64,000 nt of DNA from Kitasatospora indigofera (GCF_014655955.1 NZ_BNBO01000045.1:1-64000), one strand, 5' to 3'. Shown: positions 8,171 to 16,228, counted from the first letter of the stretch. Numbers and translations: made by a program. Notes: generated by a model not told the origin, from the letters alone.

Positions 8171-9225
8171 ACCGTCAGCCATCCCACGAGTACCACCGGG
8201 ACGATCGCCTCATGAATGGTCAACCGCTCACCGACCAGGCCGCGCCGCTGCGGCTCGGCACCCGCCGCAGCGCGCTGGCGATGGCGCAGTCGGGCATGGT
8301 CGCCCGCGAGGTGACCCGGGTCACCGGACGCCCCGTCGAACTGGTGGAGATCACCACGTACGGCGACGTCTCGCGCGAGGCCCTCGCGCAGATCGGCGGC
8401 ACCGGCGTCTTCGTGTCCGCCCTGCGCGACGCCTTGCTGGAGGGCCGGATCGACTTCGCCGTGCACTCCCTCAAGGACCTCCCCACCGCCGCCCCCGAGG
8501 GCCTGGTGCTGGCCGCCGTCCCCGAGCGCGAGGACGTCCGCGACGCCCTCGTCTCGCACGAGGGACTCGGCCTGGAGGAGCTGACGGAGAAGCTGGCCGG
8601 CGCCGGGCGCGAGACCCGGATCGGCACCGGCTCCCCGCGCCGGGCGGCGCAGCTGAACGCCTGGGCCGCCGCCCACGGCGCCTCGGTGGTGACCACCCCG
8701 ATACGTGGCAACGTCGACACCCGGATCGGCTTCGTCGCCTCCGGCGAGCTCGACGCGGTGGTCCTCGCCGCGGCCGGCCTCAACCGGCTCGGCCGGGCCG
8801 GCGAGATCAGCCGCCACCTCGACCCCGAGCTGATGCTCCCGGCCCCCGGCCAGGGCGCCCTCGCGATCGAGTGCACCGGCGCGGACACGGCGCTGGCCGC
8901 CGCGCTGGCCACCCTGGACCACGCCCCCACCCGGGTCGCGGTGACCGCCGAGCGCGCCCTGCTGGCCGCCCTCGAAGCCGGTTGCTCCGCCCCGGTCGGC
9001 GCCCTCGCGACCTGGCACCCCGGGAGCGGGGACGGCCCCCCAGAACTGCAGTTGGAAGGCGTGGTCGGCACCGTCGACGGCGCCACGCTGCTGAAGATGT
9101 CCGCCAATGGTCCGCTCGTCCTCGACGAGACGGCCGGGCAGCAGGCGCAGGCCCTCGGCCACGCCCTCGCCGCCCGGCTGCTCGCCGCGGGCGCGTCCAC
9201 TCTGATGGGGGAGCGAGCCCGATGA
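8167..9225 (+). CDS. hemC: Hydroxymethylbilane synthase (porphobilinogen deaminase)
   Basis: HemC polymerises four porphobilinogens into hydroxymethylbilane. Family motifs include LRLGTRRSALAMAQS, DFAVHSLKDLPT and RGNVDTRI; the dipyrromethane cofactor cysteine is Cys273 in EAGCSAPVGALA. The first ATG (8167) overlaps the hemA stop, which favours coupling. An internal ATG at 8212 (MNGQPL) would remove 15 residues not needed by the fold and remains possible. The stop overlaps the next gene by 4 bases. Confidence 0.96.
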   Translation: MNRQPSHEYHRDDRLMNGQPLTDQAAPLRLGTRRSALAMAQSGMVAREVTRVTGRPVELVEITTYGDVSREALAQIGGTGVFVSALRDALLEGRIDFAVHSLKDLPTAAPEGLVLAAVPEREDVRDALVSHEGLGLEELTEKLAGAGRETRIGTGSPRRAAQLNAWAAAHGASVVTTPIRGNVDTRIGFVASGELDAVVLAAAGLNRLGRAGEISRHLDPELMLPAPGQGALAIECTGADTALAAALATLDHAPTRVAVTAERALLAALEAGCSAPVGALATWHPGSGDGPPELQLEGVVGTVDGATLLKMSANGPLVLDETAGQQAQALGHALAARLLAAGASTLMGERAR

Positions 9226-10904
9226 GCCCCACCGCTGCCACCGACACCCCCCTCCCGGGCGAGAGCCCGTTCCAGACCGGGGCCGCGCCGTCCGGGCGCT
9301 GCACCTTCCTGGGGGCGGGCCCCGGCGACCCGGGACTCCTGACCCTGCGCGCCGTCGAGGTGCTGGCCTCGGCCGACATCCTGGTCGCCGACCCGCTGAC
9401 CGCCGCCGCGGTCCGCAGCCACTGTCCGGCCGGTGTGCAGGTGCACACCCCCGCCGCCCCGGGCGCCGAGGACCAGGACGGCACCTTCGACCTGCCCCGG
9501 CTCGTCGCCGAGGCCGTCCGGGCCGGCAAGCACGTGGTCCGCACGGTCGACGGCGACCCGGGCCTGGACGGCTTCGCCGCCGAGGAGATGCTCTCCTGCG
9601 CCCGTTCGGCGATCCCCTTCGAGGTGATCCCGGGCGTGGCCCAGTCGGTCGGCGTGCCGGCCTACGCGGGTGTGCCGCTGCGCGGCAGCCACGGCACCGA
9701 CGTCCGCTTCGTGGACGGCGCCGCCCTGCTGGCCGGCGGCCCGGTCGACCTCGGCGCGCCGGAGACCACCCTGGTGGTGCGCACCACGCTCGGTCAGCTG
9801 CCCGCCACCGCCAACGCGCTGGTGGCCAACGGCCGCAAGCCGGACTCCGCGTTCTGCGCGACGCTGTCCGGCACCACCACCCGCCAGCGCAGCTTCACGG
9901 CCACGCTGGCGACCATCGCCGCCGACCTGAAGGCCGCCCGGGTGCTGCCCTCGCCGGTCTCGGCACCGGTCGACACCGCGACCTCGGTGATAGCCGTGGT
10001 CGGGGAGCAGGTCGCGCACCGCTCCTCGCACTCCTGGTTCGAGACCAAGCCGCTGTTCGGCTGGAACGTCCTGGTGCCGCGGACCAAGGAGCAGGCCACC
10101 GGCCTCTCCGACCAGCTGCGCTCCTACGGCGCGGTGCCGCAGGAGGTGCCCACCATCGCGGTGGAGCCGCCGCGCACCCCGCAGCAGATGGAGCGGGCGA
10201 TCAAGGGCCTGGTGACCGGCCGCTACGAGTGGATCGCGTTCACCTCGGTCAACGCGGTGCGCGCGGTGCGCGAGAAGTTCGAGGAGTACGGGCTGGACGC
10301 CCGGGCCTTCGCCGGCATCAAGGTGGCGGCGGTCGGCGAGACCACCGCGCAGGCGCTGGTCGACTTCGGCGTGAAGCCGGACCTGGTGCCCTCCGGCGAG
10401 CAGTCCGCCGCCGGGCTGCTGGAGGACTGGCCGCCGTACGACCCGGTCTTCGACCCGATCGACCGGGTGCTGCTGCCGCGCGCCGACATCGCCACCGAGA
10501 CCCTGGTGGCCGGCCTGGTCGAGCTGGGCTGGGAGGTCGACGACGTGACCGCCTACCGGACGGTGCGCGCCTCGCCGCCGCCGGCCGAGACCCGTGAGGC
10601 GATCAAGGGCGGTGGTTTCGACGCGGTGCTCTTCACCTCGTCCTCGACCGTCCGCAACCTGGTCGGCATCGCCGGCAAGCCGCACAACGTGACCGTGATC
10701 GCCTGCATCGGCCCGGCGACCGCGAAGACCGCCGAGGAGCACGGCCTGCGGGTCGACGTGATGGCCCCCGCGCCGTCCGCCGCCGCGCTGGCCCAGGCCC
10801 TGGCGGACTTCGGCGCCCGCCGCCGGGACACCGCCACGGCGGCCGGCGAGCCGGTCTACCGGCCCAGCGAGCGCCGCCCGGGCTCGCGCCGCAAGGCCCG
10901 CTGA
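9222..10904 (+). CDS. hemD: Uroporphyrinogen-III C-methyltransferase / uroporphyrinogen-III synthase fusion
   Basis: This 560-aa protein combines two tetrapyrrole activities. Residues about 20-260 resemble the SAM-dependent SUMT/CobA fold, with FLGAGPGDPGLLTLRAVEVL and a VIPGVAQSVGVPAYAGVPL segment. Residues about 275-540 are a HemD-type synthase that cyclises hydroxymethylbilane (GWNVLVPRTKEQ, AFTSVNAVRAVREKF, AVGETTAQAL, VLFTSSSTVRNLVG). The SUMT half is divergent in its catalytic loops, so methyltransferase activity is less certain than synthase activity. Such fusions are normal in actinomycetes. The ATG overlaps the hemC stop. Confidence 0.92.
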   Translation: MSPTAATDTPLPGESPFQTGAAPSGRCTFLGAGPGDPGLLTLRAVEVLASADILVADPLTAAAVRSHCPAGVQVHTPAAPGAEDQDGTFDLPRLVAEAVRAGKHVVRTVDGDPGLDGFAAEEMLSCARSAIPFEVIPGVAQSVGVPAYAGVPLRGSHGTDVRFVDGAALLAGGPVDLGAPETTLVVRTTLGQLPATANALVANGRKPDSAFCATLSGTTTRQRSFTATLATIAADLKAARVLPSPVSAPVDTATSVIAVVGEQVAHRSSHSWFETKPLFGWNVLVPRTKEQATGLSDQLRSYGAVPQEVPTIAVEPPRTPQQMERAIKGLVTGRYEWIAFTSVNAVRAVREKFEEYGLDARAFAGIKVAAVGETTAQALVDFGVKPDLVPSGEQSAAGLLEDWPPYDPVFDPIDRVLLPRADIATETLVAGLVELGWEVDDVTAYRTVRASPPPAETREAIKGGGFDAVLFTSSSTVRNLVGIAGKPHNVTVIACIGPATAKTAEEHGLRVDVMAPAPSAAALAQALADFGARRRDTATAAGEPVYRPSERRPGSRRKAR

Positions 10905-10966
10905 GAATCCCGTCGGGGGAGGCCGGGCGGCCTCCCCCGACGCACGACCGTTCGGAGAGAGAAGCA

Positions 10967-11947
10967 GTGTCCGCCGAATTCCCGTACGTACGCCCGCGCC
11001 GCCTGCGCTCCACCCCGGCGATGCGCCGGCTGGTCGCGCAGACCCGGCTCCACCCGGCCGAGCTGATCCTGCCGCTGTTCGTCCGGGAGGGCGTCAGCGA
11101 GCCGGTGCCGATCTCCTCGATGCCGGGCGTGGTCCAGCACACCCGCGACACCCTGCGCCGGGCAGCCGTGCAGGCGGCCGGGGCCGGCCTCGGCGGCGTG
11201 ATGCTCTTCGGCGTGCCCGAGGTCCAGGACGCGGTCGGCAGCGAGGGCACCAACCCGGACGGCATCCTGCAGCAGGCCATCCGCGACGTGGTGTCCGAGG
11301 TCGGCGACTCGCTGGTGGTGATGTCCGACCTGTGCCTGGACGAGTACACCGACCACGGCCACTGCGGCGTGCTGGCGGCCGACGGCAGCGTGGACAACGA
11401 CGCGACGCTGGCCCGGTACGCGGAGATGGCCGTGGTGCAGGCCGACGCGGGCGTCCACCTGGTCGGCCCGTCCGGCATGATGGACGGCCAGATCGCGGTG
11501 GTCCGCCGGGCGCTGGACGAGGCCGGGCACCTGGACACCGGCATCCTCGCCTACACCGCCAAGTACGCCTCCGCCTTCTACGGGCCGTTCCGCGAGGCCG
11601 TCGGCTCGTCCCTGAAGGGCGACCGCAAGAGCTACCAGCAGGACCCGGCGAACGCCCGCGAGTCGCTCCGCGAGCTGGAGCAGGACCTCGCCGAGGGCGC
11701 CGACATGGTGATGGTGAAGCCCGCCATGGCGTACCTGGACGTGCTGCGCCAGATCGCCGACGCCTCGCCGGTGCCGGTCTCCGCCTACCAGGTCTCCGGC
11801 GAGTACTCGATGATCGAGGCCGCCGCCGCCAACGGGTGGATCGACCGGGAGCGCACCATCCTGGAGACGCTCACCTCGATCCGCCGGGCCGGCGCCGAGC
11901 AGATCCTGACGTACTGGGCGGTCGAGGCCGCCGCGATGCTGCGCTGA
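10967..11947 (+). CDS. hemB: Delta-aminolevulinic acid dehydratase (porphobilinogen synthase)
   Basis: HemB condenses two 5-aminolevulinates into porphobilinogen. The 326-aa sequence shows RPRRLRSTPAMRRLVAQT, the metal-binding region DLCLDEYTDHGHCGVL, and the two Schiff-base lysines in ILAYTAKYASAFYGPF and MVMVKPAMAYLDVLR. GTG 10967 follows GGAGAGAGAAGC. It sits 62 bp after the hemD fusion and a strong hairpin follows, so it is probably the last gene of the operon. Confidence 0.97.
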   Translation: MSAEFPYVRPRRLRSTPAMRRLVAQTRLHPAELILPLFVREGVSEPVPISSMPGVVQHTRDTLRRAAVQAAGAGLGGVMLFGVPEVQDAVGSEGTNPDGILQQAIRDVVSEVGDSLVVMSDLCLDEYTDHGHCGVLAADGSVDNDATLARYAEMAVVQADAGVHLVGPSGMMDGQIAVVRRALDEAGHLDTGILAYTAKYASAFYGPFREAVGSSLKGDRKSYQQDPANARESLRELEQDLAEGADMVMVKPAMAYLDVLRQIADASPVPVSAYQVSGEYSMIEAAAANGWIDRERTILETLTSIRRAGAEQILTYWAVEAAAMLR

Positions 11948-11978
11948 GCCGCCGTCCCGCCGCCGGCGGGACACGGTG

Positions 11979-12008
11979 AAGGCCGGGCCCCGATCGGGGC
12001 CCGGCCTT
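11979..12008. terminator. Terminator after hemB
   Basis: A perfect 30-base palindrome (arms AAGGCCGGGCCCCGA and its complement) lies 32 bases after the hemB stop and before the converging minus-strand surface genes. It can act in both directions. Confidence 0.8.
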
Positions 12009-12091
12009 CGGCGTACCGGGGCTGCGCCGGCATGTCCGGCACGCCTGACCGGTGCCGGCCCCGGGCGGCTGTCCGGGGCCGGGGTCCGGGA

Positions 12092-12349
12092 TCAGCCGAT
12101 GTGGGCGAAGCCCTCCTGGCCGCCGGCCAGGTCGGTGGAGGTGGCCCAGCCCCACTGGTGGGCGCCGGTCAGGATGTTGCTGGTGTGCGCCACGCCCCAC
12201 TGCTCGCCGGCCGCGAAGACCGGGTCGGCGGAGGCCACGAACTCCTGGCCGCCGGCCACGCCGACGTGCGCGTAGGCGGGCGCCGAGACACCGGCGACAG
12301 CCAGCGCGCCGACCGCGGTCAGAACGGCCTTGCCCAGCATGCTCTTCAT
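12092..12349 (-). CDS. Small secreted protein with about four GxQxxxA repeats, unknown function
   Basis: I do not recognise this 85-aa protein. It has a clear signal peptide (MKSMLGKAVLTAVGALAVAG, cleavage near APAYA-HV). The roughly 58-residue mature part consists of about four imperfect units of 13-15 residues: AGGQEFVASADPVF, AGEQWGVAHTSNIL, TGAHQWGWATSTDL and AGGQEGFAHIG. The shared core is G-x-Q-x-G-x-A with frequent Trp or Phe. There is no cysteine. It shares the minus strand with the rodlins of this surface island, so a role on aerial hyphae is a reasonable inference. A GTCACGTGAC palindrome is upstream. Confidence 0.8.
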   Translation of the reverse strand: MKSMLGKAVLTAVGALAVAGVSAPAYAHVGVAGGQEFVASADPVFAAGEQWGVAHTSNILTGAHQWGWATSTDLAGGQEGFAHIG

Positions 12350-12431
12350 CGAAATCTGTCCTCTCTCCTGCGGTCCGCCTCCCGGGCCCGGTGGGCCGGG
12401 GAGCTGGTCGGACCGGGTGGGGGCCTGTCAT

Positions 12432-12441
12432 GTCACGTGAC
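12432..12441. promoter_or_regulatory. GTCACGTGAC palindrome upstream of the 85-aa secreted gene
   Basis: A perfect 10-bp palindrome sits 83-92 bp upstream of the start at 12349. A regulator could bind here, but none can be named from the sequence. In DNA this rich in G+C the chance rate is not negligible. Confidence 0.3.
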
Positions 12442-12635
12442 CACACGAGGCCGGTGGACGGGCCCCGCCGCGCGCGCCGCCCCGTGGGTGTGTCACCCGA
12501 AGGGATCGCGCGCTGACGGACCGTCCGGCCGGCTGGTCGTGGAGAAGCCCGTGGGGCCCGGAGGTGGTCCCCCCGAGCCCCACGGACCGTGTTCGGCCAC
12601 GGCTGGTGAGCCGTGCGGCCGAGCAGGTGGCCTGA

Positions 12636-12980
12636 TCAGCCGATCAGGTGCGAGACACCCGCGTCGCCCGAGGACTGGGTGTTCTGGCCGACGTTGCAGA
12701 TCTGCTTCGGGGTGCTGTTGAGGATCGGCACCTCGACCGGCACCGCGACACCGACGACGGCGACGGCGATGTTGTGGACCTCCGGCAGGCAGATGTTCGG
12801 GTTGTCCAGGGTGTGGAAGTTCGGGCTGTGGTCGCCGTGGGTGCCGGTCGCGTTGGTGCCGCCGTCGCCCTGGACGGAGACGGCCGAGCCGTCGGAGTCG
12901 GCGATGGCGGAGGCGGAACCGGCCGACATGGCGATCGCGGCGACGGCGAGGCCGGCGGCGGCGAGGGTCTTCTTGATCAT
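12636..12980 (-). CDS. Rodlin-family protein (aerial hypha surface)
   Basis: Rodlins arrange chaplin fibrils into the paired rodlet layer of aerial hyphae and spores. This 114-aa pre-protein has a signal peptide (about residues 1-26, cut near ASA-IA). The mature part matches the rodlin pattern GDHSP...NPNICLPEVHNIAV...VPVEVPILNS...QICN...GVSHLIG, with two conserved cysteines. It is shorter than the S. coelicolor rodlins (about 131 aa). Its paralogue lies 98 bp upstream on the same strand and is also 114 aa. Confidence 0.85.
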   Translation of the reverse strand: MIKKTLAAAGLAVAAIAMSAGSASAIADSDGSAVSVQGDGGTNATGTHGDHSPNFHTLDNPNICLPEVHNIAVAVVGVAVPVEVPILNSTPKQICNVGQNTQSSGDAGVSHLIG

Positions 12981-13078
12981 TTCTGGTCTTCCTCTCGGGG
13001 GTGAATCGGGGGCGATTCGGGGTGGTTCAGGAGGGGTGGAGCGGAGTGGTTCAGGTGGTCCCGACGGTGGCCGGGAGA

Positions 13079-13423
13079 TCAGCCGACGAGGTGCGAGACC
13101 CCGGAGTCACCCTTGGACTGGGTGCCCTGGCCCTGGGTGCAGTACTGCTTGCCACCGCTGTTGGCGATCGGGACCTCGACCGGCACCGCCACACCGAGGA
13201 CGCCCACAGCGATGTTGTGGATCTCGGGGAGGCAGATGTTCGGGTTGTCCAGGAAGTGGAAGTTCGGGCTGTGGTCGCCCCACGTGCCGGTGTTGTTGGT
13301 ACCGCCGTTGCCCTGGAGCGAGGCGGCGGCGCCGTCCGCGTCACCGATGGCGGAGGCGGGGCCGGCAGCCATGGCCAGTGCGGCCGTGACCAGGCCGGCG
13401 GTGGCGAAAGTCTTCTGGAGCAT
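13079..13423 (-). CDS. Rodlin-family protein (aerial hypha surface)
   Basis: This is the second rodlin, 114 aa from ATG 13423 behind GAGAGGGAT. The signal peptide is MLQKTFATAGLVTAALAMAA, with cleavage near ASA-IGDADG. The mature protein closely resembles its neighbour: GDHSPNFHFLDNPNICLPEI, VPVEVPIANSGGKQYC and GDSGVSHLVG. The pair recalls the rdlA/rdlB arrangement but on the same strand and in tandem, so gene duplication is likely. A BldN-like promoter lies upstream (13467-13495). Confidence 0.87.
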   Translation of the reverse strand: MLQKTFATAGLVTAALAMAAGPASAIGDADGAAASLQGNGGTNNTGTWGDHSPNFHFLDNPNICLPEIHNIAVGVLGVAVPVEVPIANSGGKQYCTQGQGTQSKGDSGVSHLVG

Positions 13424-13466
13424 GGGGGAGATCCCTCTCTGAAATGCTTTTTCGGATTCCGTGCGT

Positions 13467-13495
13467 TCAACGATGAGACCCGGTCTGCGGTCACT
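13467..13495 (-). promoter_or_regulatory. Possible BldN-type promoter of the rodlin gene
   Basis: On the minus strand an exact CGTTGA (13467-13472) is preceded by 17 bp and then AGTGAC (13490-13495), which matches four of six bases of CGTAAC. The spacing equals that of the rsbN promoter. Rodlin genes are known BldN targets. Confidence 0.55.
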
Positions 13496-13685
13496 GGCCA
13501 GATTGGGCGGACTCTCCAATGCACTGTGGCATCCGGTCCTGCCATCGTCGTGGCTGCGACATTGAGATCAAAGAATGACGGGCCGGAAGGTTACGCGGAA
13601 TCTGGAAAACCATCCGCGGATCGTGCCCGGTGTTCGTCGTCGAACGGCCGTGCAGTCGGATTATTAGGCCGAATCGGTTAACGGG

Positions 13686-13714
13686 CGCAATCCGGGCCCC
13701 CGGTACCTCGTTAA
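13686..13714 (+). promoter_or_regulatory. Possible BldN-type promoter of the 221-aa secreted protein gene
   Basis: CGCAAT (13686-13691), 17 bp, CGTTAA (13709-13714) resembles the BldN promoter CGTAAC/CGTTGA with two mismatches in the -35 and one in the -10. It lies about 67 bp before the start at 13781. The core resembles that of the chaplin promoter at 16372-16399: both contain a GGTACC and end in CTCGTT. Confidence 0.5.
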
Positions 13715-13780
13715 AGCAGTTGCTTTCGGCTGCACGACGCAGCCGTCCCCAGAAGATCTCCAGCTAGAACGGTGAATACC

Positions 13781-14446
13781 ATGAAGCTCTCCAAGCGGGC
13801 CGGTGCGATGCTGCTGGCGGTCGGCGCCGGCGTCCTCGCCTCCCAGGGCGCGGCCGCCGCCGCCGGCATCACGCCCGATCAGGTCGGCGCCCTCGAAGGG
13901 AAGCTGGCCACCGAGCACGTGCCCTTCGACGTCCCGCTCGGCGCCGCGACCGACCACCTCGGGCTGCTGCCGGCCGGCGGGCACCTGCACGGCGGCATCC
14001 CGACCTCGCTGCTGATGCCGGCCGTGCCGGAGAAGGAGCAGGGCAACCAGCTGGTCCCCGAGCGGATCATCCCCGCGCTGGCCGGCGGCAAGGTCGGCCC
14101 CGAGCTGCAGGCGGCCGTCCCGCTGCCGATCGCCGACCGCTCCACCGAGCTCGGCGACCTGCTGGTGGACGCCCCCGCCGCGCCGCTCAACCTGGCCGGC
14201 CCCGCCCTCACCCTCGGCCGCCCGGTCAGCTACGTCGAGGGCACCAGCGGGCCGCTGACCGAGAACCCGTTGAAGTTCGGCGAGATCGACCCGCAGCTGG
14301 TCACCGCCCCGGTCCAGGCCGTGCCCGGCGCCAAGGCCTCGCTCGGCGGCTCCGACAAGCGGATCTCGGTGGCGGAGTCGGTGGAGAACCTCGCCGCCAC
14401 CACCACCGCCACCGCCACCGGCGTGCTGGAGCAGGCCCAGGGCTGA
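13781..14446 (+). CDS. Secreted protein of unknown function in the chaplin/rodlin island
   Basis: The 221-aa product has a signal peptide (MKLSKRAGAMLLAVGAGVLA, cleavage near AAAAA-GITPDQ). I do not recognise a domain. The mature part is Leu/Pro/Gly-rich with short hydrophobic stretches (VPFDVPLGAATDHLGLLPAG), has no cysteine and ends in a Thr/Ala-rich segment. It resembles the acidic, low-complexity secreted proteins common in streptomycetes. It converges on the 117-aa gene and shares a terminator with it. The BldN-like promoter upstream suggests expression during aerial growth. ATG 13781 was chosen over the GTG three codons earlier because the signal peptide is then of normal shape. Confidence 0.75.
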   Translation: MKLSKRAGAMLLAVGAGVLASQGAAAAAGITPDQVGALEGKLATEHVPFDVPLGAATDHLGLLPAGGHLHGGIPTSLLMPAVPEKEQGNQLVPERIIPALAGGKVGPELQAAVPLPIADRSTELGDLLVDAPAAPLNLAGPALTLGRPVSYVEGTSGPLTENPLKFGEIDPQLVTAPVQAVPGAKASLGGSDKRISVAESVENLAATTTATATGVLEQAQG

Positions 14447-14469
14447 GCCCGTACCGGTGCCCGCACGGC

Positions 14470-14526
14470 CAGGAGCCCGGTGCCCCGCCGTCCGTCCCTG
14501 ACGGGCGGCGGGGCACCGGGCTCCTG
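14470..14526. terminator. Bidirectional terminator between convergent secreted-protein genes
   Basis: Two 27-base arms (14470-14496 and 14500-14526) pair with a single G-T wobble around a 3-base loop. The hairpin lies between two convergent genes and can stop transcription from both sides. Confidence 0.85.
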
Positions 14527-14547
14527 ACGTGTCCCGGGGGCGGGCGG

Positions 14548-14901
14548 TCAGCCCGGCAGGACGCCCAGCAGCGGGCCGACCGCGGGCAGGTCCCTCGGGC
14601 CGCCGCCGTCGCTGAGCGGGCCCGTGACGGTGGTGGTGGCCACCGGCGCCAGGCCGGAGTTCTCGGGCTGCACGGCCACCCCGTTGTTCAGCACGTCGGC
14701 GGAGGACTGCGCGAACGGGTCCAGCCGCAGGTCCTTGACCGGCGCCACGCCGTAGCCGAGGGCGCCGGTCAGCCCGCCGACGGCGGGCGCCACGTCGTTG
14801 CGCTGGAGGTTGGTGACGGGGTTCGCGTGCGCCGTACCCGTGCCGAGCAGCATCGCCGCGCCCAGCACGGCGAGGCCGGCCCCGCTCTTCTTGAAGGCCA
14901 T
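14548..14901 (-). CDS. Small secreted protein of unknown function
   Basis: This 117-aa pre-protein has a signal peptide (MAFKKSGAGLAVLGAAMLLG, cleavage at AHA-NPV). The mature part has no cysteine and contains a Gly/Leu-rich segment (VAPAVGGLTGALGYGVAPVK) and a Pro/Gly-rich end (DLPAVGPLLGVLPG). I see no known domain. Its composition resembles that of the convergent 221-aa secreted protein, so the two may be distantly related or share a cell-surface role. Confidence 0.75.
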   Translation of the reverse strand: MAFKKSGAGLAVLGAAMLLGTGTAHANPVTNLQRNDVAPAVGGLTGALGYGVAPVKDLRLDPFAQSSADVLNNGVAVQPENSGLAPVATTTVTGPLSDGGGPRDLPAVGPLLGVLPG

Positions 14902-15032
14902 CAGGACCTACCCTTCGGGTGTTTCGGTGGTGCGGGGGCGCCGGGGTCGCGGGGACGGACGGGGCCGATGCCGTACTGCCCCAGGGCCGGGGGCCGAGGG
15001 GCAGTACGGTCAGGATTCGTGCCGATCGGTGA

Positions 15033-15320
15033 TCAGCAGTCTTCCTCGACGACGGGGGGCGGCGTCTGCTGCTGCGGGACCTCGACGTTGGCGCAGCTGT
15101 TGCCGAACGCCGGGTTGAGGGCCCCGATCACGTTGACCGAGTTGCCGCAGAGGTTCACCGGAACGTGCACCGGCACCTGGATCAGGTTGCCGGAGAGCAC
15201 GCCGGGGGAGCCGGCGGCGACGCCCTCGGCGGTGGAGCTGGCGGCAGCGGCACCCGCGCCGGCCAGCACCATGCCGGCGGCGGCAGCGGTCAGGACGACG
15301 GCCTTCTTCACGTTCTGCAT
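15033..15320 (-). CDS. Short chaplin with an extended C-terminal tail
   Basis: Chaplins are small amyloid-forming proteins that coat aerial hyphae and lower water surface tension. This 95-aa protein has a signal peptide to about residue 28 and one chaplin domain: GVAAGSPGVLSGNLIQVPVH, then CGNSVNVIGALNPAFGNSC with the two conserved cysteines. Normal short chaplins stop 2-4 residues later. Here a 19-residue tail, VEVPQQQTPPPVVEEDC with its preceding AN, adds Pro/Gln, acidic residues and a terminal third cysteine. The tail is in frame and ends in a proper stop. Confidence 0.92.
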   Translation of the reverse strand: MQNVKKAVVLTAAAAGMVLAGAGAAAASSTAEGVAAGSPGVLSGNLIQVPVHVPVNLCGNSVNVIGALNPAFGNSCANVEVPQQQTPPPVVEEDC

Positions 15321-15352
15321 GGGAGTTGATCTCCTAGATCACAAACGGGGGA

Positions 15353-15386
15353 CGTGCCGCACCCCGCGGTGGCGGGGTGCGGCACG
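15353..15386. terminator. Hairpin between two chaplin genes
   Basis: Perfect 15-base arms (CGTGCCGCACCCCGC and its complement) surround a 4-base loop. On the minus strand the hairpin follows the 15427-15669 chaplin and precedes the next one, so the two are probably separate transcripts. Confidence 0.75.
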
Positions 15387-15426
15387 GACTCGGTGGAACG
15401 GCGTCGCCCGATCAGCGACCGCCGTT

Positions 15427-15669
15427 TCAGCCGACGTTGGCGCAGCTGTTGCCGAACGCCGGGTTCAGCAGGCCGATCACGTTGACGGTGTTGCCGCAGA
15501 CGTTGAGCGGCACGTGGACCGGGACCTGGATCAGGTTGCCGGAGAGCACGCCGGGGGAGCCGGCGGCGACGCCCTCGGCGGTGGAGCTGGCGGCAGCGCC
15601 ACCGGCCGCACCGACCACGAGGCCGGCCGCGACGATGGACAGGACGGCAGCCTTCTTGAGGTTACGCAT
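15427..15669 (-). CDS. Short chaplin
   Basis: This 80-aa chaplin has a signal peptide (MRNLKKAAVLSIVAAGLVVG, cleavage near AAA-SSTAEG) and a single chaplin domain with the two cysteines in CGNTVNVIGLLNPAFGNSC. The coding sequence of the domain is nearly identical to that of the chaplin 100 bp downstream, which points to recent duplication or gene conversion. There is no LPXTG sorting signal, so it is the ChpD-H type. Confidence 0.94.
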   Translation of the reverse strand: MRNLKKAAVLSIVAAGLVVGAAGGAAASSTAEGVAAGSPGVLSGNLIQVPVHVPLNVCGNTVNVIGLLNPAFGNSCANVG

Positions 15670-15979
15670 GGGGGTCTTCCTCCATTGTCTTCCCGACGGG
15701 ATCGACTGTCGGGATCCGGGCGAATCAGAATCATCGCCCGCGGGTTTCGGGGTGCGCCGTGATTGTCACTCTGGCGGCCCAAGTCGCGCGTGTCGCCCCT
15801 GGCTTGGGCGGTGCTCGGCCGCTTCGTTCTTGCGCCCCTCGAACAATTCCCGCACGGCCGGGAAAGGTTCGCTCGGTGGCGCGACCAGGAGATCGTCCAC
15901 GAAGAACGGTAGTTCGACGCGGGGGTGACCTCCCGGGAGTCCGGGGAACCGGATTCCGTCCGGGCCCGGCGCCCTGGGG
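15670..15979. other. Intergenic region between two chaplins, no feature seen
   Basis: The 310 bp between the chaplins ending at 15669 and 15980 should hold the promoter of the former. I find no good match to the BldN promoter and no credible ORF. Confidence 0.4.
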
Positions 15980-16228
15980 TCAGCCGTTGGCGCAGGCGTT
16001 GCCGAAGGCCGGGTTCAGGGCGGCGATCACGTCGACGGAGTTTCCGCACAGGTTGACCGGGACGTTCACCGGCACCTGGACCAGGTTGCCGGAGAGCACA
16101 CCGGGCGACCCCGCCGCGACGCCCTCGGCCGTCGCGCCGTAGGAGTGGGCGGAGGCCGTGGCGGCACCGCCGAGCAGCAGGGCTGCGGCGGCCGCGGTGC
16201 CGAGCACGCCGTGGGCGAGCTTGAGCAT
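15980..16228 (-). CDS. Short chaplin
   Basis: This 82-aa chaplin starts MLKLAHGVLGTAAAAALLLG, with cleavage near ASA-HSYG. The domain GVAAGSPGVLSGNLVQVPVN is followed by CGNSVDVIAALNPAFGNAC. A His-Ser-Tyr-Gly start to the mature protein sets it apart from the other three. It is divergent from the plus-strand chaplin at 16455. Confidence 0.93.
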   Translation of the reverse strand: MLKLAHGVLGTAAAAALLLGGAATASAHSYGATAEGVAAGSPGVLSGNLVQVPVNVPVNLCGNSVDVIAALNPAFGNACANG

